The notes beneath the pieces are model-generated. The model did no database searches. It had not been told where the DNA came from and saw nothing but the letters and a program-made list of their open reading frames with translations. Both the position numbers and the translations under genes were made by a program. Of a DNA stretch of 64,000 bases, positions 1-7,327 are shown piece by piece; positions within the stretch are counted from its first letter, which is position 1, and every line of letters begins with the position of its first letter. Where the stretch lies: positions 372,001-436,000 of the forward strand of contig NZ_QGTL01000003.1 in NCBI RefSeq assembly GCF_003182135.1, given 5' to 3'. The DNA is from Nocardia neocaledoniensis. GTDB lineage: Bacteria > Actinomycetota > Actinomycetes > Mycobacteriales > Mycobacteriaceae.

Positions 1-1741
1 AGGGCTGACCGGTGGTCGGCGTCGCGCCCTGCCCGGTGACCGGCGCCTGCCCGGTCGCGGTGGGCGACGGCCCCCCGGTCGCGGCCGGTCCGGCGCCTGT
101 CATCCCGGCGCCGACCGGCGCGCCCGCCGCCTGCGTCGTCGTGTCGCGGTTGGTCGTCTGGGTGTCGCCGGCCTGTGTGACCGGCTGACCGCTCGACTGC
201 GCGTCGGTGCGCGTACCCTCGCCGACGCTCGCACCGTCGGTCTGCTCGGCTTCGCCGGCCCGCGACGTGTCCTGGGTCGAATCCGTCTGCGCCGCAGAGC
301 TTTCCCCTTCGGCGCGCGCACCGCCGTCTTGCCGCCCGCCGTCCCCGGCCTGCGATTCGCCGGTCTGCACCTCGGGCTTGGCGTCCTGGCGTCCTGCGCC
401 GCTGCCGCCGCCTTCGGCGGTGGACTGCCGATCGTCGCCGGACTGCTGATTCGCCCGTCCCTCATCGGTATTCGTCGGGGCGGGCGCTTCGCCTTCCGGC
501 GACTGGGTGGCGCCGGCCGGGCGCATCGACTGACCGTCGTCACCGGCGCCGGCCCGAGTCTCGCCCTCGCCCCCCATGACGTCCTCGCCCGCGCCGGCGC
601 GCACGCCGTCGTCACCGCCGACACCCGTCGCACCGTCGTCGTCGGCACCTGCCCGGTTCTCGCCCTCGCCGCCGGGACGGTTGGACGAACCGTCCCCGCC
701 CGCGCCGTCACCCTGCCCGAACGTGCCGAGGTCGTAACCGGGGCCCATCGCATCGCGGATCTGCGAGCTGAAGCTGGGCCGTTCGAACAGACCGGGTTTC
801 ATCGACGACCAGGCGGAGTTGGCGCCGGCCTTGTTCAACCCGGAGAGCCCGCCGTTGGTGGCGCCCGCGCTCCACATGAGCGGGTCCGACGCCGCGGTCT
901 GCAGGTTCTCCCAGGCCTTGTCCCAGCCCTGGGTGAAACCCTCGTAGCCGAACTGGCCGAGCATGCCGCCGCCCGCGCCGGCCAGGCCCGCGCCCGTGCC
1001 GGTGATCGCGCCCTTCAGCCAGGGCGCCATCCCGTCGCCGAGCTTCTTGCCGAGGAAGTTGCCGAACGGACCGGCCACCGCGCCACCGGCGGCCGAGCTG
1101 ACCGCCGCCGCCTTCACCTGGTTCCAGTCGATCTCCTTGCGGTGCCCCTGGTCGACCTGCCACTGCTGAGCGCCGAGCTCCTGCAGGGTGCCGAGCACGG
1201 TATCGATCGCCACGTGCTGGGCGAGGTAGCGCACGAGCTTGGTGCTCGCGGCCTTCGCGGCCCAGCGCAGGATCGCCGCGAGCACCCGGCCGAAGATGGT
1301 GCGCGCCACGATCCGGGTCGCGGCCACCGCGGCGGCCTGCACGGCGGGCGCGGTCGGCGGAAAGACCCACGCCGCAGCGATTTCCAGCGCCAGCAAGCCC
1401 AGCGAGGACAGGAACATGATCTTCGTGTATTCGATCTCGGTGCCGGTCTGATACACCGAATCACCGAGGGTGTCGAACAGTTCGGCCAGCTTGGTCACCG
1501 ACTGGTCGCCGCGGGCCATCCCCTCGAAGGCCTTGAGCATGTCGTCGACGCCCTCGCCCTGCGGATACGCCTTGAACGCAGCGTCTTTGGCGGCATCGAT
1601 GTCGTCGACGAGGCCACGCAGACTGTCGGCGGCCGTGCGCCAGTCCTCGGCCATGGCCCACATCTCGTCTTCATTGCCCTCTGGCCATTCCATGCCAGCG
1701 AGAATCGAGAGCCAGTGCAGCCCGGACGGCAGATCGATCAT
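1..1741 (-). CDS. WXG100-like polymorphic toxin, N-terminal part (runs off left edge)
   Basis: The frame stays open from ATG 1741 to the window edge, about 580 codons, so the C-terminal effector is not visible. The N-terminus begins MIDLPSGLHWLSILAGMEWPEG and matches the start and layout of the toxin at 32710 (GELQWVAQYLLGAGDWPDGDE), so it is a paralogue. Residues about 1-110 form a helical WXG100-like (CpnT-type N-terminal) domain. Residues about 120-290 are Ala/Gly-rich and hydrophobic. From about residue 340 the protein is a low-complexity Gly/Asp/Thr/Gln linker, typical of ESX-exported polymorphic toxins. No Shine-Dalgarno sequence sits directly upstream of ATG 1741. The nearest one (1793-1798) serves a nine-codon reading frame that ends just before the gene, so translation may be coupled. 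Toxin activity is inferred from architecture only. Confidence 0.8.
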   Translation of the reverse strand, partial: MIDLPSGLHWLSILAGMEWPEGNEDEMWAMAEDWRTAADSLRGLVDDIDAAKDAAFKAYPQGEGVDDMLKAFEGMARGDQSVTKLAELFDTLGDSVYQTGTEIEYTKIMFLSSLGLLALEIAAAWVFPPTAPAVQAAAVAATRIVARTIFGRVLAAILRWAAKAASTKLVRYLAQHVAIDTVLGTLQELGAQQWQVDQGHRKEIDWNQVKAAAVSSAAGGAVAGPFGNFLGKKLGDGMAPWLKGAITGTGAGLAGAGGGMLGQFGYEGFTQGWDKAWENLQTAASDPLMWSAGATNGGLSGLNKAGANSAWSSMKPGLFERPSFSSQIRDAMGPGYDLGTFGQGDGAGGDGSSNRPGGEGENRAGADDDGATGVGGDDGVRAGAGEDVMGGEGETRAGAGDDGQSMRPAGATQSPEGEAPAPTNTDEGRANQQSGDDRQSTAEGGGSGAGRQDAKPEVQTGESQAGDGGRQDGGARAEGESSAAQTDSTQDTSRAGEAEQTDGASVGEGTRTDAQSSGQPVTQAGDTQTTNRDTTTQAAGAPVGAGMTGAGPAATGGPSPTATGQAPVTGQGATPTTGQP

Positions 1742-1777
1742 GGAGGGCTACGTCACCAGCTCGAGTCCGTGAACGTC

Positions 1778-1891
1778 GCCATCGCCCCTCATCCCTCCAC
1801 AGTGGTGCCCGAACCGAGCACACCACAACTCGTTCGCCTGCGCAACAGAGTCGCAGGCACCGGCGAACCGGGAGTGACGGCAGAATGAACG
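1778..1891 (-). promoter_or_regulatory. Duplicated WXG100-type leader (left copy)
   Basis: About 110 bp aligns with 4284-4395 with only small gaps. The copies share the GGAGGG ribosome site (1793-1798 here) and a conserved block containing GAGCACACCACAACT. In the right copy this leader starts a WXG100 gene. Here the matching reading frame begins at 1782 (ATG GCG ACG TTC, compare ATG GGC ACT TTC) but stops after nine codons at 1753, 11 bases before the toxin start. It is best read as the promoter and translation start region of a WXG100 gene whose body has been deleted, now feeding the toxin gene. The promoter role is inferred from conservation. Confidence 0.6.
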
Positions 1892-2081
1892 CCAAGCGGC
1901 TGGAACGAACCCCGCGGCGCCGTCGGTCACCTGTCCGCATGGGTGAACTTGACGACCCGGCGGTCCACGCGAAGGATCGGAGTCGGCGGCTCGCCGCGGC
2001 GCGGGCACGACCGGCGGACCCGTGCCGAGCGGCACGGCGGCCGGGCACAGACTCCAGGAAATCGAGAACGGGACGCACGCA

Positions 2082-2465
2082 ATGGAATTGAAGCCGGTGG
2101 TGATGTACCGCGAGATGTACGAGGGCACGCACGACGAGCTGCCCTCGGTACACGACGCGCCCACCGGCGCAGTCGAGGACGACCGCGACCAGATCCTGAA
2201 CTACATGCGCAAGGTCCGCGCGATCTTCGACGTCATGGGCGAGGCTCCCGACCTGTTCACCGAAGGCGTCGACATCGAGGGCGGCCCCTCCCTGTACTCC
2301 GACGGCGTCTGGATCTGGCGCGAGGACTCCCTGAAATACCTCGCCGAACAGCCCCTCACCCTCCCCACCGAGTTCGTCGACCACGTCCGCGCCCTCAACC
2401 ACACCCCCCAGAACTTCGACACCCGCGACCCCGATTTCGACGCGGCATTCCTGTCGTATTTCTGA
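2082..2465 (+). CDS. Immunity-like protein, family not recognised
   Basis: This 127-residue acidic soluble protein begins MELKPVVMYREMYEG and has no signal peptide or membrane segment. It contains a DGVWIWREDSLKYL...LPTEFVDHV stretch. Small proteins with this kind of pattern (a W-rich segment followed by LPxEFVxH) are common beside actinobacterial polymorphic toxins, where they are presumed to be immunity or accessory proteins. ATG 2082 was chosen because upstream in-frame codons lack a ribosome site and the protein composition changes there. It is the first gene of a plus-strand set with DUF6301 and two TY-Chap genes, lying between the toxin and the WXG100 gene. No function can be assigned from sequence alone. 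Confidence 0.65.
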   Translation: MELKPVVMYREMYEGTHDELPSVHDAPTGAVEDDRDQILNYMRKVRAIFDVMGEAPDLFTEGVDIEGGPSLYSDGVWIWREDSLKYLAEQPLTLPTEFVDHVRALNHTPQNFDTRDPDFDAAFLSYF

Positions 2466-2483
2466 CCGAAAGGAAAGGCACCG

Positions 2484-2969
2484 ATGACGAACTGGCAAGC
2501 GATGCCTGCCGACGAGGCAGCCGAACTGGCGAGCGCGCTGCACGGACTCGACTGGTCTTGGGCCCTCGACGACGCCTCCGCCCTGGTGGAGAAGTTCGGC
2601 TGGCACACGATCTCCAGCCGACCACGGGGGATGATGCTCGACATCGGATTCGGCCTCGACAGCGGCTCGATCAACGCGAAGAACGGGCAGGTCACCGGGA
2701 TCGAGCTGCAACTCACCGACTATGCCGAAGCGGGCGAGAATGCCCAGGTCACAGCAGCCTTCGACGACATCGCCGCGGCGATCACGACCAAGCTCGGCGA
2801 GCCGACCGCACGCCTGACCGGCCCGCCCTTGCAATACCGATGGGCAGGAGAGAAAGCCACGATCGTGCTCATTCGCTCCGCAGCCTCGGTATGGCTGAAT
2901 CTGACCACCAACTCACGACTGGCCGCAGACGACCGCAATATCGAACTCGAAGACCAGGGCCTGCTGTGA
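2484..2969 (+). CDS. DUF6301 family protein (immunity-like)
   Basis: The protein is 161 residues. The N-terminal MTNWQAMPADEAAELASALHGLDWSWALDDA and FGW signatures resemble DUF6301, a family of small actinobacterial proteins often found with WXG100/ESX toxin loci. A GAAAGGAAAG ribosome site precedes ATG 2484. The TGA stop overlaps the GTG start of the following TY-Chap gene by four bases, so the two are translationally coupled. The 3' end of this gene is repeated as a remnant at 3926-3964, evidence that the DUF6301/TY-Chap unit was duplicated. The family biochemistry is unknown; an immunity or chaperone role is inferred from context. Confidence 0.75.
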   Translation: MTNWQAMPADEAAELASALHGLDWSWALDDASALVEKFGWHTISSRPRGMMLDIGFGLDSGSINAKNGQVTGIELQLTDYAEAGENAQVTAAFDDIAAAITTKLGEPTARLTGPPLQYRWAGEKATIVLIRSAASVWLNLTTNSRLAADDRNIELEDQGLL

Positions 2970-3412
2970 CCGACTGGACCGCGTTCGCCCGCGGGCTCGC
3001 GGCCGAGCTCCAGGGTGCGCCCGACAGCTCCGTGCTGGTGATCGGCGAATCGACGAAACCGGGAGAGCGGCGTTTCGCCCAGTTCCTCAAGACCGGCTCC
3101 GTCATCTCAGCCGAGCTCACCGGCGACGAATGGCTCGAGCCCGCCTTCCACACCGGCGACGACGGCGTACGGGCCATCACCGAGGCCGGCTGGAACCAGC
3201 CGAACGAAGAGCACATGGGCAACTGGTGGATCGAATTCCCGTGGACGGCGACCACCGACGACTACCAACACCTCGCCGCACTCACCGTCACCGGCCTCCG
3301 CGACGGCTTCGGCATCGAATCCCCCGCGCAGCTGGTCTACCGGGGCTGGGTGGAGCGGGCGGGCAACGCCCGCCTCCATCTGCCCGGCCTGGGCATCCGT
3401 GACGAGACCTGA
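2966..3412 (+). CDS. TY-Chap domain protein (copy 1)
   Basis: A protein of about 148 residues starting at GTG 2966, inside the DUF6301 stop (GTGA overlap). It begins TDWTAFARGLAAEL and contains FAQFLKTG, GWNQPNEEHMGNWWIEF and a TGLRDGFGIESPAQLVYRGW ending. This matches the TY-Chap family (T3SS-chaperone/YbjN-like peptide-binding fold) found beside actinobacterial secretion and toxin genes. The copy at 3461 is clearly paralogous (WTAFAEHLKAEL, GGWNQPDVDNGHLWWVDF, TGLRDGYTITGPTELVYDAW). The likely role is binding a secreted partner, or immunity; no partner can be named from sequence. Confidence 0.75.
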   Translation: MTDWTAFARGLAAELQGAPDSSVLVIGESTKPGERRFAQFLKTGSVISAELTGDEWLEPAFHTGDDGVRAITEAGWNQPNEEHMGNWWIEFPWTATTDDYQHLAALTVTGLRDGFGIESPAQLVYRGWVERAGNARLHLPGLGIRDET

Positions 3413-3460
3413 TGCCGAACGAATGCGACGAGGGTGTTGAGCTTTCCCGGCAGGGCTGCT

Positions 3461-3913
3461 GTGACCGGCTGGACCGCCTTCGCCGAACACCTGAAAGCCG
3501 AGCTCGCGAATCTTCCGCTCGGCGCACGGGTGATCGTCTTCGAACCCCAACCCGCTCGCATCCGCCGATTCGTGCAGTTCGCCCGTGACGAGGACGTGCT
3601 GTCGGCACAGCTGATCGGTGACCGCTACCTCGACGAGAACCGACGCCCCACCCCCGCCGGATACCAGGCGATCACCGCCGGCGGCTGGAACCAGCCCGAC
3701 GTGGACAACGGCCATCTGTGGTGGGTCGACTTCGACGAACCGGTCACGACCGAAGACTGCCGCCGCGCCGCCGAACTCGCCGTCACCGGACTCCGAGACG
3801 GCTACACCATCACCGGCCCCACCGAACTCGTCTACGACGCCTGGTCAGACCGCGCCGGCCACCCAGCCCTCGACCTGCCAACCCTCGGCCTGAACCGACA
3901 GCCGATGCAGTAA
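3461..3913 (+). CDS. TY-Chap domain protein (copy 2)
   Basis: A tandem paralogue of the gene at 2966, about 150 residues, sharing the WTAF...AEL start, GGWNQP...WW core and TGLRDGY...ELVYDAW ending. GTG 3461 was chosen because the bases before it (CAGGGCTGCTGTGA) copy the DUF6301-stop/TY-Chap-start junction of copy 1. An in-frame TTG at 3434 is possible but has no counterpart in copy 1. Here the preceding DUF6301 partner is missing, so copy 2 looks like a half-deleted repeat of the two-gene unit. Function as for copy 1, inferred. Confidence 0.72.
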   Translation: MTGWTAFAEHLKAELANLPLGARVIVFEPQPARIRRFVQFARDEDVLSAQLIGDRYLDENRRPTPAGYQAITAGGWNQPDVDNGHLWWVDFDEPVTTEDCRRAAELAVTGLRDGYTITGPTELVYDAWSDRAGHPALDLPTLGLNRQPMQ

Positions 3914-3925
3914 TGCTGTCGTAAA

Positions 3926-3964
3926 CGACCGCAATATCGAGCTCGAGGAGCAGGGCTGCTGCGA
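3926..3964 (+). pseudogene. Remnant of a second DUF6301 3' end
   Basis: These 39 bases match the last 40 bases of the DUF6301 gene (2930-2969) with about five differences, including one missing base and loss of the stop (CTGCGA for CTGTGA). No TY-Chap gene follows; the sequence runs straight into the 3' end of the WXG100 gene on the other strand. It is a scar of repeated duplication and deletion of the DUF6301/TY-Chap unit. Confidence 0.7.
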
Positions 3965-3968
3965 GCGC

Positions 3969-4289
3969 CTACTTCAGGCCGTCGCGGTTGCCCTTTTCCA
4001 TCTTGTCGATGTAGTCGGCGCTCTCGGTCTGGCCGTCAGCGAACTCGCCCATGGACGTGGCCATGGTCTTGACGTTCTCGCTGGTGGCGGTCCAGGAGGC
4101 GTCGTAGCCGTCGTCACCGCCGGGGCCGTTGTTGAACGTCTTACCGAGTTTGTCGTTGCCCCAGACGTTTCCGCGGCTGGTCAGCGAGCTGTTCAACGTG
4201 TTGATGATGCTGGTGAGCTGGTTGCCGACGCTGCGCGACTTGCCCGCCGCGGTCCGGAAGTTGTCGGCGTCGTATTCGAAAGTGCCCAT
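3969..4289 (-). CDS. WXG100 family protein
   Basis: A 106-residue ESAT-6-like helical-hairpin protein. It begins MGTFEYDADNFRTAAGKSRSVGNQL, the central turn carries VWGNDKLGKTF (the W-x-G position), and a second helix with AT/MA/TMGEFADGQT spacing follows. Such proteins are exported by ESX/type VII systems, usually as dimers with a partner. Start 4289 was chosen over ATG 4298 because GGAGGG at 4299-4304 gives a spacing of nine bases for 4289 but touches the earlier ATG. It lies downstream of espG and the PE/PPE-like gene and probably belongs to the same export set as the toxin at 1-1741, from which it is now separated by the immunity block. Confidence 0.88.
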   Translation of the reverse strand: MGTFEYDADNFRTAAGKSRSVGNQLTSIINTLNSSLTSRGNVWGNDKLGKTFNNGPGGDDGYDASWTATSENVKTMATSMGEFADGQTESADYIDKMEKGNRDGLK

Positions 4290-4395
4290 CGCCCTCATCC
4301 CTCCACGAGTGGTGCTTTCGAGCACACCACAACTCTTTCGCGTGCGCAACAGCCTCGCACGGGGGAACGAACCCCGGGTGACACCGCTGTGAACG
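4284..4395 (-). promoter_or_regulatory. WXG100 leader (right copy)
   Basis: The region upstream of the WXG100 gene, matching 1778-1891 over about 110 bp. The ribosome site GGAGGG is at 4299-4304. Conservation upstream of the coding start suggests that it carries the promoter. Both copies have the same orientation and therefore form a direct repeat flanking 1892-4283, which suits homologous recombination. Confidence 0.55.
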
Positions 4396-4412
4396 ATGTA
4401 AGCCGGGGACTC

Positions 4413-5210
4413 CTAAACGTTGGCTTCCCAGTGTGATTCCACGCGCGACATCATGCGCTCGATCGACTTGTCCACCTTGTCGGCCAGATCCGCCCGCGAC
4501 ATCGGTGTGGCGGCGGGGTTCTCGTTGGGCAGCTCGATGACGTAGCGGCCGTCGTCCGGCAGGTCACGCCAGACCAGGATGTCGCGATGCATGCCGCGCG
4601 AGCCGAACATGGACTGGTTCTGCAGGATATTGATGGTGCCGGTGCGGTCGGCGGGAATCTCGAAGAACTCCGCGCTGCGGCGCGCGATGCCGGTGTCGGC
4701 CTCCTCGAAGATCATCGAGGCGCGTGGCGCGTAGACGTCCGGTTCTGGTTGCTGGTCCGTGACGAGCGGAATCACGCCGTCCCGGCCCGGCCCGGCCTGC
4801 GGCATCAGGTCGAGGATCGCGTCGGTGAGACCGTAGGGGCCACAATCGGTCAGGACGAAGCCGCCGCTGTGCGCCGGGGTGGCGCCGGGCAGCTGGTGGA
4901 TCACGTAGCCGTTGGCACCGGCCCGCGCGGCGCGCGCCTTCAGCCACCGCTGCGCGTCGTCGCGCTCACGGTCGTTCCACCCCCGCAGCCGCAGATAGAC
5001 ATCGGGGCGGGCCAGCACGTCCACCGCGGTACGCAGCGCGGGATCGATCACCGACTGCAGCCGCTGCCAGGTGTCGTACTTCTCCTGATCGAACTCGTGC
5101 ATCAGCATGGTGGTGGACAGGAAGCTCAGTGGCCGCGGCATGTGGCCGCCGACCAACCTGTCCCACAGCACCTTGAACTCGACATCGGTGAACTCCCAGG
5201 TGCGGCTCAT
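4413..5210 (-). CDS. ESX secretion-associated protein EspG family
   Basis: A 265-residue cytosolic protein. It starts MSRTWEFTDVEFKVLWDRLVGGHMPRPLSFLS and ends with a helical ADKVDKSIERMMSRVESHWEA segment, the general plan of EspG-type chaperones that bind PE/PPE-like ESX substrates. The GTINILQNQSMFGSRG.HRDILVWRDLPDDGRYVIEL portion resembles the matching part of the second EspG at 43710 (ITVYPG...LDYPDDGRYLIQHH). Its ATG overlaps the stop of the upstream PE/PPE-like gene (ATGA), so the chaperone is co-translated with its presumed client. Confidence 0.85.
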   Translation of the reverse strand: MSRTWEFTDVEFKVLWDRLVGGHMPRPLSFLSTTMLMHEFDQEKYDTWQRLQSVIDPALRTAVDVLARPDVYLRLRGWNDRERDDAQRWLKARAARAGANGYVIHQLPGATPAHSGGFVLTDCGPYGLTDAILDLMPQAGPGRDGVIPLVTDQQPEPDVYAPRASMIFEEADTGIARRSAEFFEIPADRTGTINILQNQSMFGSRGMHRDILVWRDLPDDGRYVIELPNENPAATPMSRADLADKVDKSIERMMSRVESHWEANV

Positions 5211-7111
5211 GCGTCGGCCGCCGGACGCGCGTAGGCGGCACTGGCACCCTCGGTGGCGGTCTCGCCGTCCTGGATGACCTCGGTCGCCACCGTCATCGGC
5301 TCCGCGGGCACCCCGACGCTGGCCGCGATCACCGGCTCCACGAGATCACCGAGCGAGCTGAAATCGGGCAGGCTCGGGAGCGACGCCCGCGGGAAGGCCC
5401 CGCCCGTCGCGGACGCGACCGCCTCCTCCGGCGCGGGTCCGGCCAGTGCGGCCTCCTCCACGGGCTCCTCGACCGTGAGGCCGAGCTGTTCCGCGACGGA
5501 CCGCAACTCGGGATTGGTTTCCAGCAGTTGCGTGAACTCGGGCGATTCCGAGATCGCGGTCGCCAGGTCCGGGTACTGCCCGAGCAGCGAGGTGAGCTGG
5601 GACAGGTCCGGGGTGGCGGAGGACAGGTCGGTCGAGGCGATCTGCTGCAACGCCTGGGTGACGCTCGGCAGCGCCTGGGTGAGCGAGGAGACCACCCCGG
5701 AGATGGTCGACATCAGCGAGGACATGGCGTCCGAACCCGAACTGCCGGACGAACTTCCCGTTCCGCCGGTGCTGCCCGAACCGGACCCCGAACCCGACCC
5801 GGAACCGGAGCCCGACCCGGATCCGGAGCCACCGCCGGTGGAACCCGTGCCCTTGCCCTGGTTGGCCAAGGCCTGCTGCGCCGCCATGAACTCGGCCGAC
5901 GGCTGGGTGCTCCCCTGCTGCTGGCTGCTCGCCTGCTGTCCACCACCGGACTGCTGTCCACCGCCGGACTGTTGCCCGCCGCCGGACTGTTGCCCGCCGC
6001 CGGACTGCTGCCCACCATTGTTCTGTTGACCATTGTTCTGCTGGCCGTTGTTCTGCTGGCCGCCGGTCTCCTCTTTCTTCGGCGGCGGCCCGATCGCGCC
6101 CTTCGGCGCCTCCGGCAGCACCTCGGCCGGGAACATCTTCTGGGTCTGCTTGAGCCCCTCGATGTAGTGCTTGCGGTAGAGCTCCTGCACCTCACCGACA
6201 TCGTCACCGCAGCCCTCGTCGGGCGAGACCGGCATGCAGGAGTTGGTCGCGTACAACCAGTCCGCGGTGTACTGCAGGTTGGCCTGCATCAGCTTGAACG
6301 AGCCGGCGAGGTCGGACACCGACTTGGAGAATCCCTGCACCGCGGCCAACGCGGTCTCGCCACCCTGGCTCTCCCAGGTGGTGGTGGTGATCGTCTGCAT
6401 CGCCTGGCTCAGGTCGTAGGCGGCACCGTTGAGCTGGCTGGCCATCAGGCCCCAGATCGGCGCGTCCTCGGTGATCTCGGTCCAGCCGATGCGGTAGCCC
6501 AGGTCGTACAGATCCCGCCAGCTCATACTCGACGGTTCCCGGTACGGCATCTCGCCCTCGGCCGGCTCCGGCTTGGCCTGGACGTCCTTGGGGACCTTGG
6601 CCGTATCGATGTCGTCGTTGTGCTGGACGTAGATCTTGCCGTCGCGGGTCTCGATGTCCTGGTTGGTGGGATTGTAGGTGCCCGCGTTCTTCACCGCGCC
6701 CGACATGTCCTTGGCGCCGGGTTTCGACGACACATTGCCGAGGTCTGTCTTCTTGCCTTTCAGCGCCGACAATTCCGAGGCCGAGAGTTCGTCGGTGCCG
6801 GTGTATTTCTCCCCCGCGGCCTTGAACATGTCGACCATGTCCTCCAGCGAGTCGACGAACTTGCCGAGGGTGTCCTTGCACTCGGTGGCCTCGGTGACGA
6901 ACCGGGGCTGCAATTTCTCCGGGGCGTAGACCTCGGCCCCGCCCAGCTTGGACATCGTGAAGACGTTGAGCTGCCTGCTCTCGATCAACCCCTGACAGCC
7001 TTTGACCACCTCGATCGCGGTACTGCACGCCTTGGCGGCCTGGAGCGCGGCGCCTGTCTCGACCTTGATCTTCGCCTTGTCCGCAGCACCCTCGAAGGGA
7101 GAATCGCCCAC
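5207..7111 (-). CDS. ESX-associated PE/PPE-like protein with Gln/Gly-rich tail
   Basis: The protein is 634 residues. GTG 7111 was chosen because AGGAG lies eight bases upstream; the open frame continues further upstream without coding character. Residues 1-130 are helical (MGDSPFEGAADKAKIKVE...). Residues about 195-330 form a second helical region with a W-x-x-x-G turn (TTTWESQGGETALAAVQGF), as in PPE/WXG-type substrates. From about residue 345 come NGQQN and GGGQQS repeats, then a long GSGSGS run. A helical S/T-rich segment (SSLMSTISGVVSSLTQALPSV) and an acidic-to-alanine tail follow. It is translationally coupled to EspG. The N-terminal half may be a fusion of what are separate small-helical and PPE-like genes at 41981 and 42355. 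Export through ESX is inferred. Confidence 0.75.
   Translation of the reverse strand: MGDSPFEGAADKAKIKVETGAALQAAKACSTAIEVVKGCQGLIESRQLNVFTMSKLGGAEVYAPEKLQPRFVTEATECKDTLGKFVDSLEDMVDMFKAAGEKYTGTDELSASELSALKGKKTDLGNVSSKPGAKDMSGAVKNAGTYNPTNQDIETRDGKIYVQHNDDIDTAKVPKDVQAKPEPAEGEMPYREPSSMSWRDLYDLGYRIGWTEITEDAPIWGLMASQLNGAAYDLSQAMQTITTTTWESQGGETALAAVQGFSKSVSDLAGSFKLMQANLQYTADWLYATNSCMPVSPDEGCGDDVGEVQELYRKHYIEGLKQTQKMFPAEVLPEAPKGAIGPPPKKEETGGQQNNGQQNNGQQNNGGQQSGGGQQSGGGQQSGGGQQSGGGQQASSQQQGSTQPSAEFMAAQQALANQGKGTGSTGGGSGSGSGSGSGSGSGSGSGSTGGTGSSSGSSGSDAMSSLMSTISGVVSSLTQALPSVTQALQQIASTDLSSATPDLSQLTSLLGQYPDLATAISESPEFTQLLETNPELRSVAEQLGLTVEEPVEEAALAGPAPEEAVASATGGAFPRASLPSLPDFSSLGDLVEPVIAASVGVPAEPMTVATEVIQDGETATEGASAAYARPAADA
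5930..6065 (-). repeat. Short tandem repeats coding Gln/Asn/Gly-rich linker
   Basis: Tandem units of about 15 bases (GGCGGCGGGCAACAG-like on the minus strand) encode repeated SGGGQQ and NNGQQ blocks inside the PE/PPE-like gene. A second low-complexity run coding alternating Gly-Ser lies at about 5770-5835. These are likely length-variable between strains. Confidence 0.7.
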
Positions 7112-7327
7112 GCCAACCGCTCCTCGCAGCACCCCACCGACGACCCTCGCGCAGTCGGCTCCATCGCCTCGCATTCTAGTGAGCCATGCGAAATATGCAC
7201 AGCCACACGGAAACACCGATCTGCGCTGGGATGAACATCCGGGTTCGGCGGACGATCCGGCGGGCCTGGCCGATCTGTGACAAACTCGAACGACCACCAG
7301 CGGCCGGGTAGCGGCCGTGCTCGAACG

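Noticed and set aside
329..1888. Long plus-strand open frame of 519 codons opposite the left toxin
   Set aside because: It lacks family features and has the Arg/Ala/Gly-skewed composition of an antisense shadow; the minus-strand frame reads as a clear toxin paralogue of the 32710 gene.
5930..6065. Tandem repeats considered as a CRISPR array
   Set aside because: The units are about 15 bases without spacers and keep the reading frame of a Gln/Gly-rich protein.
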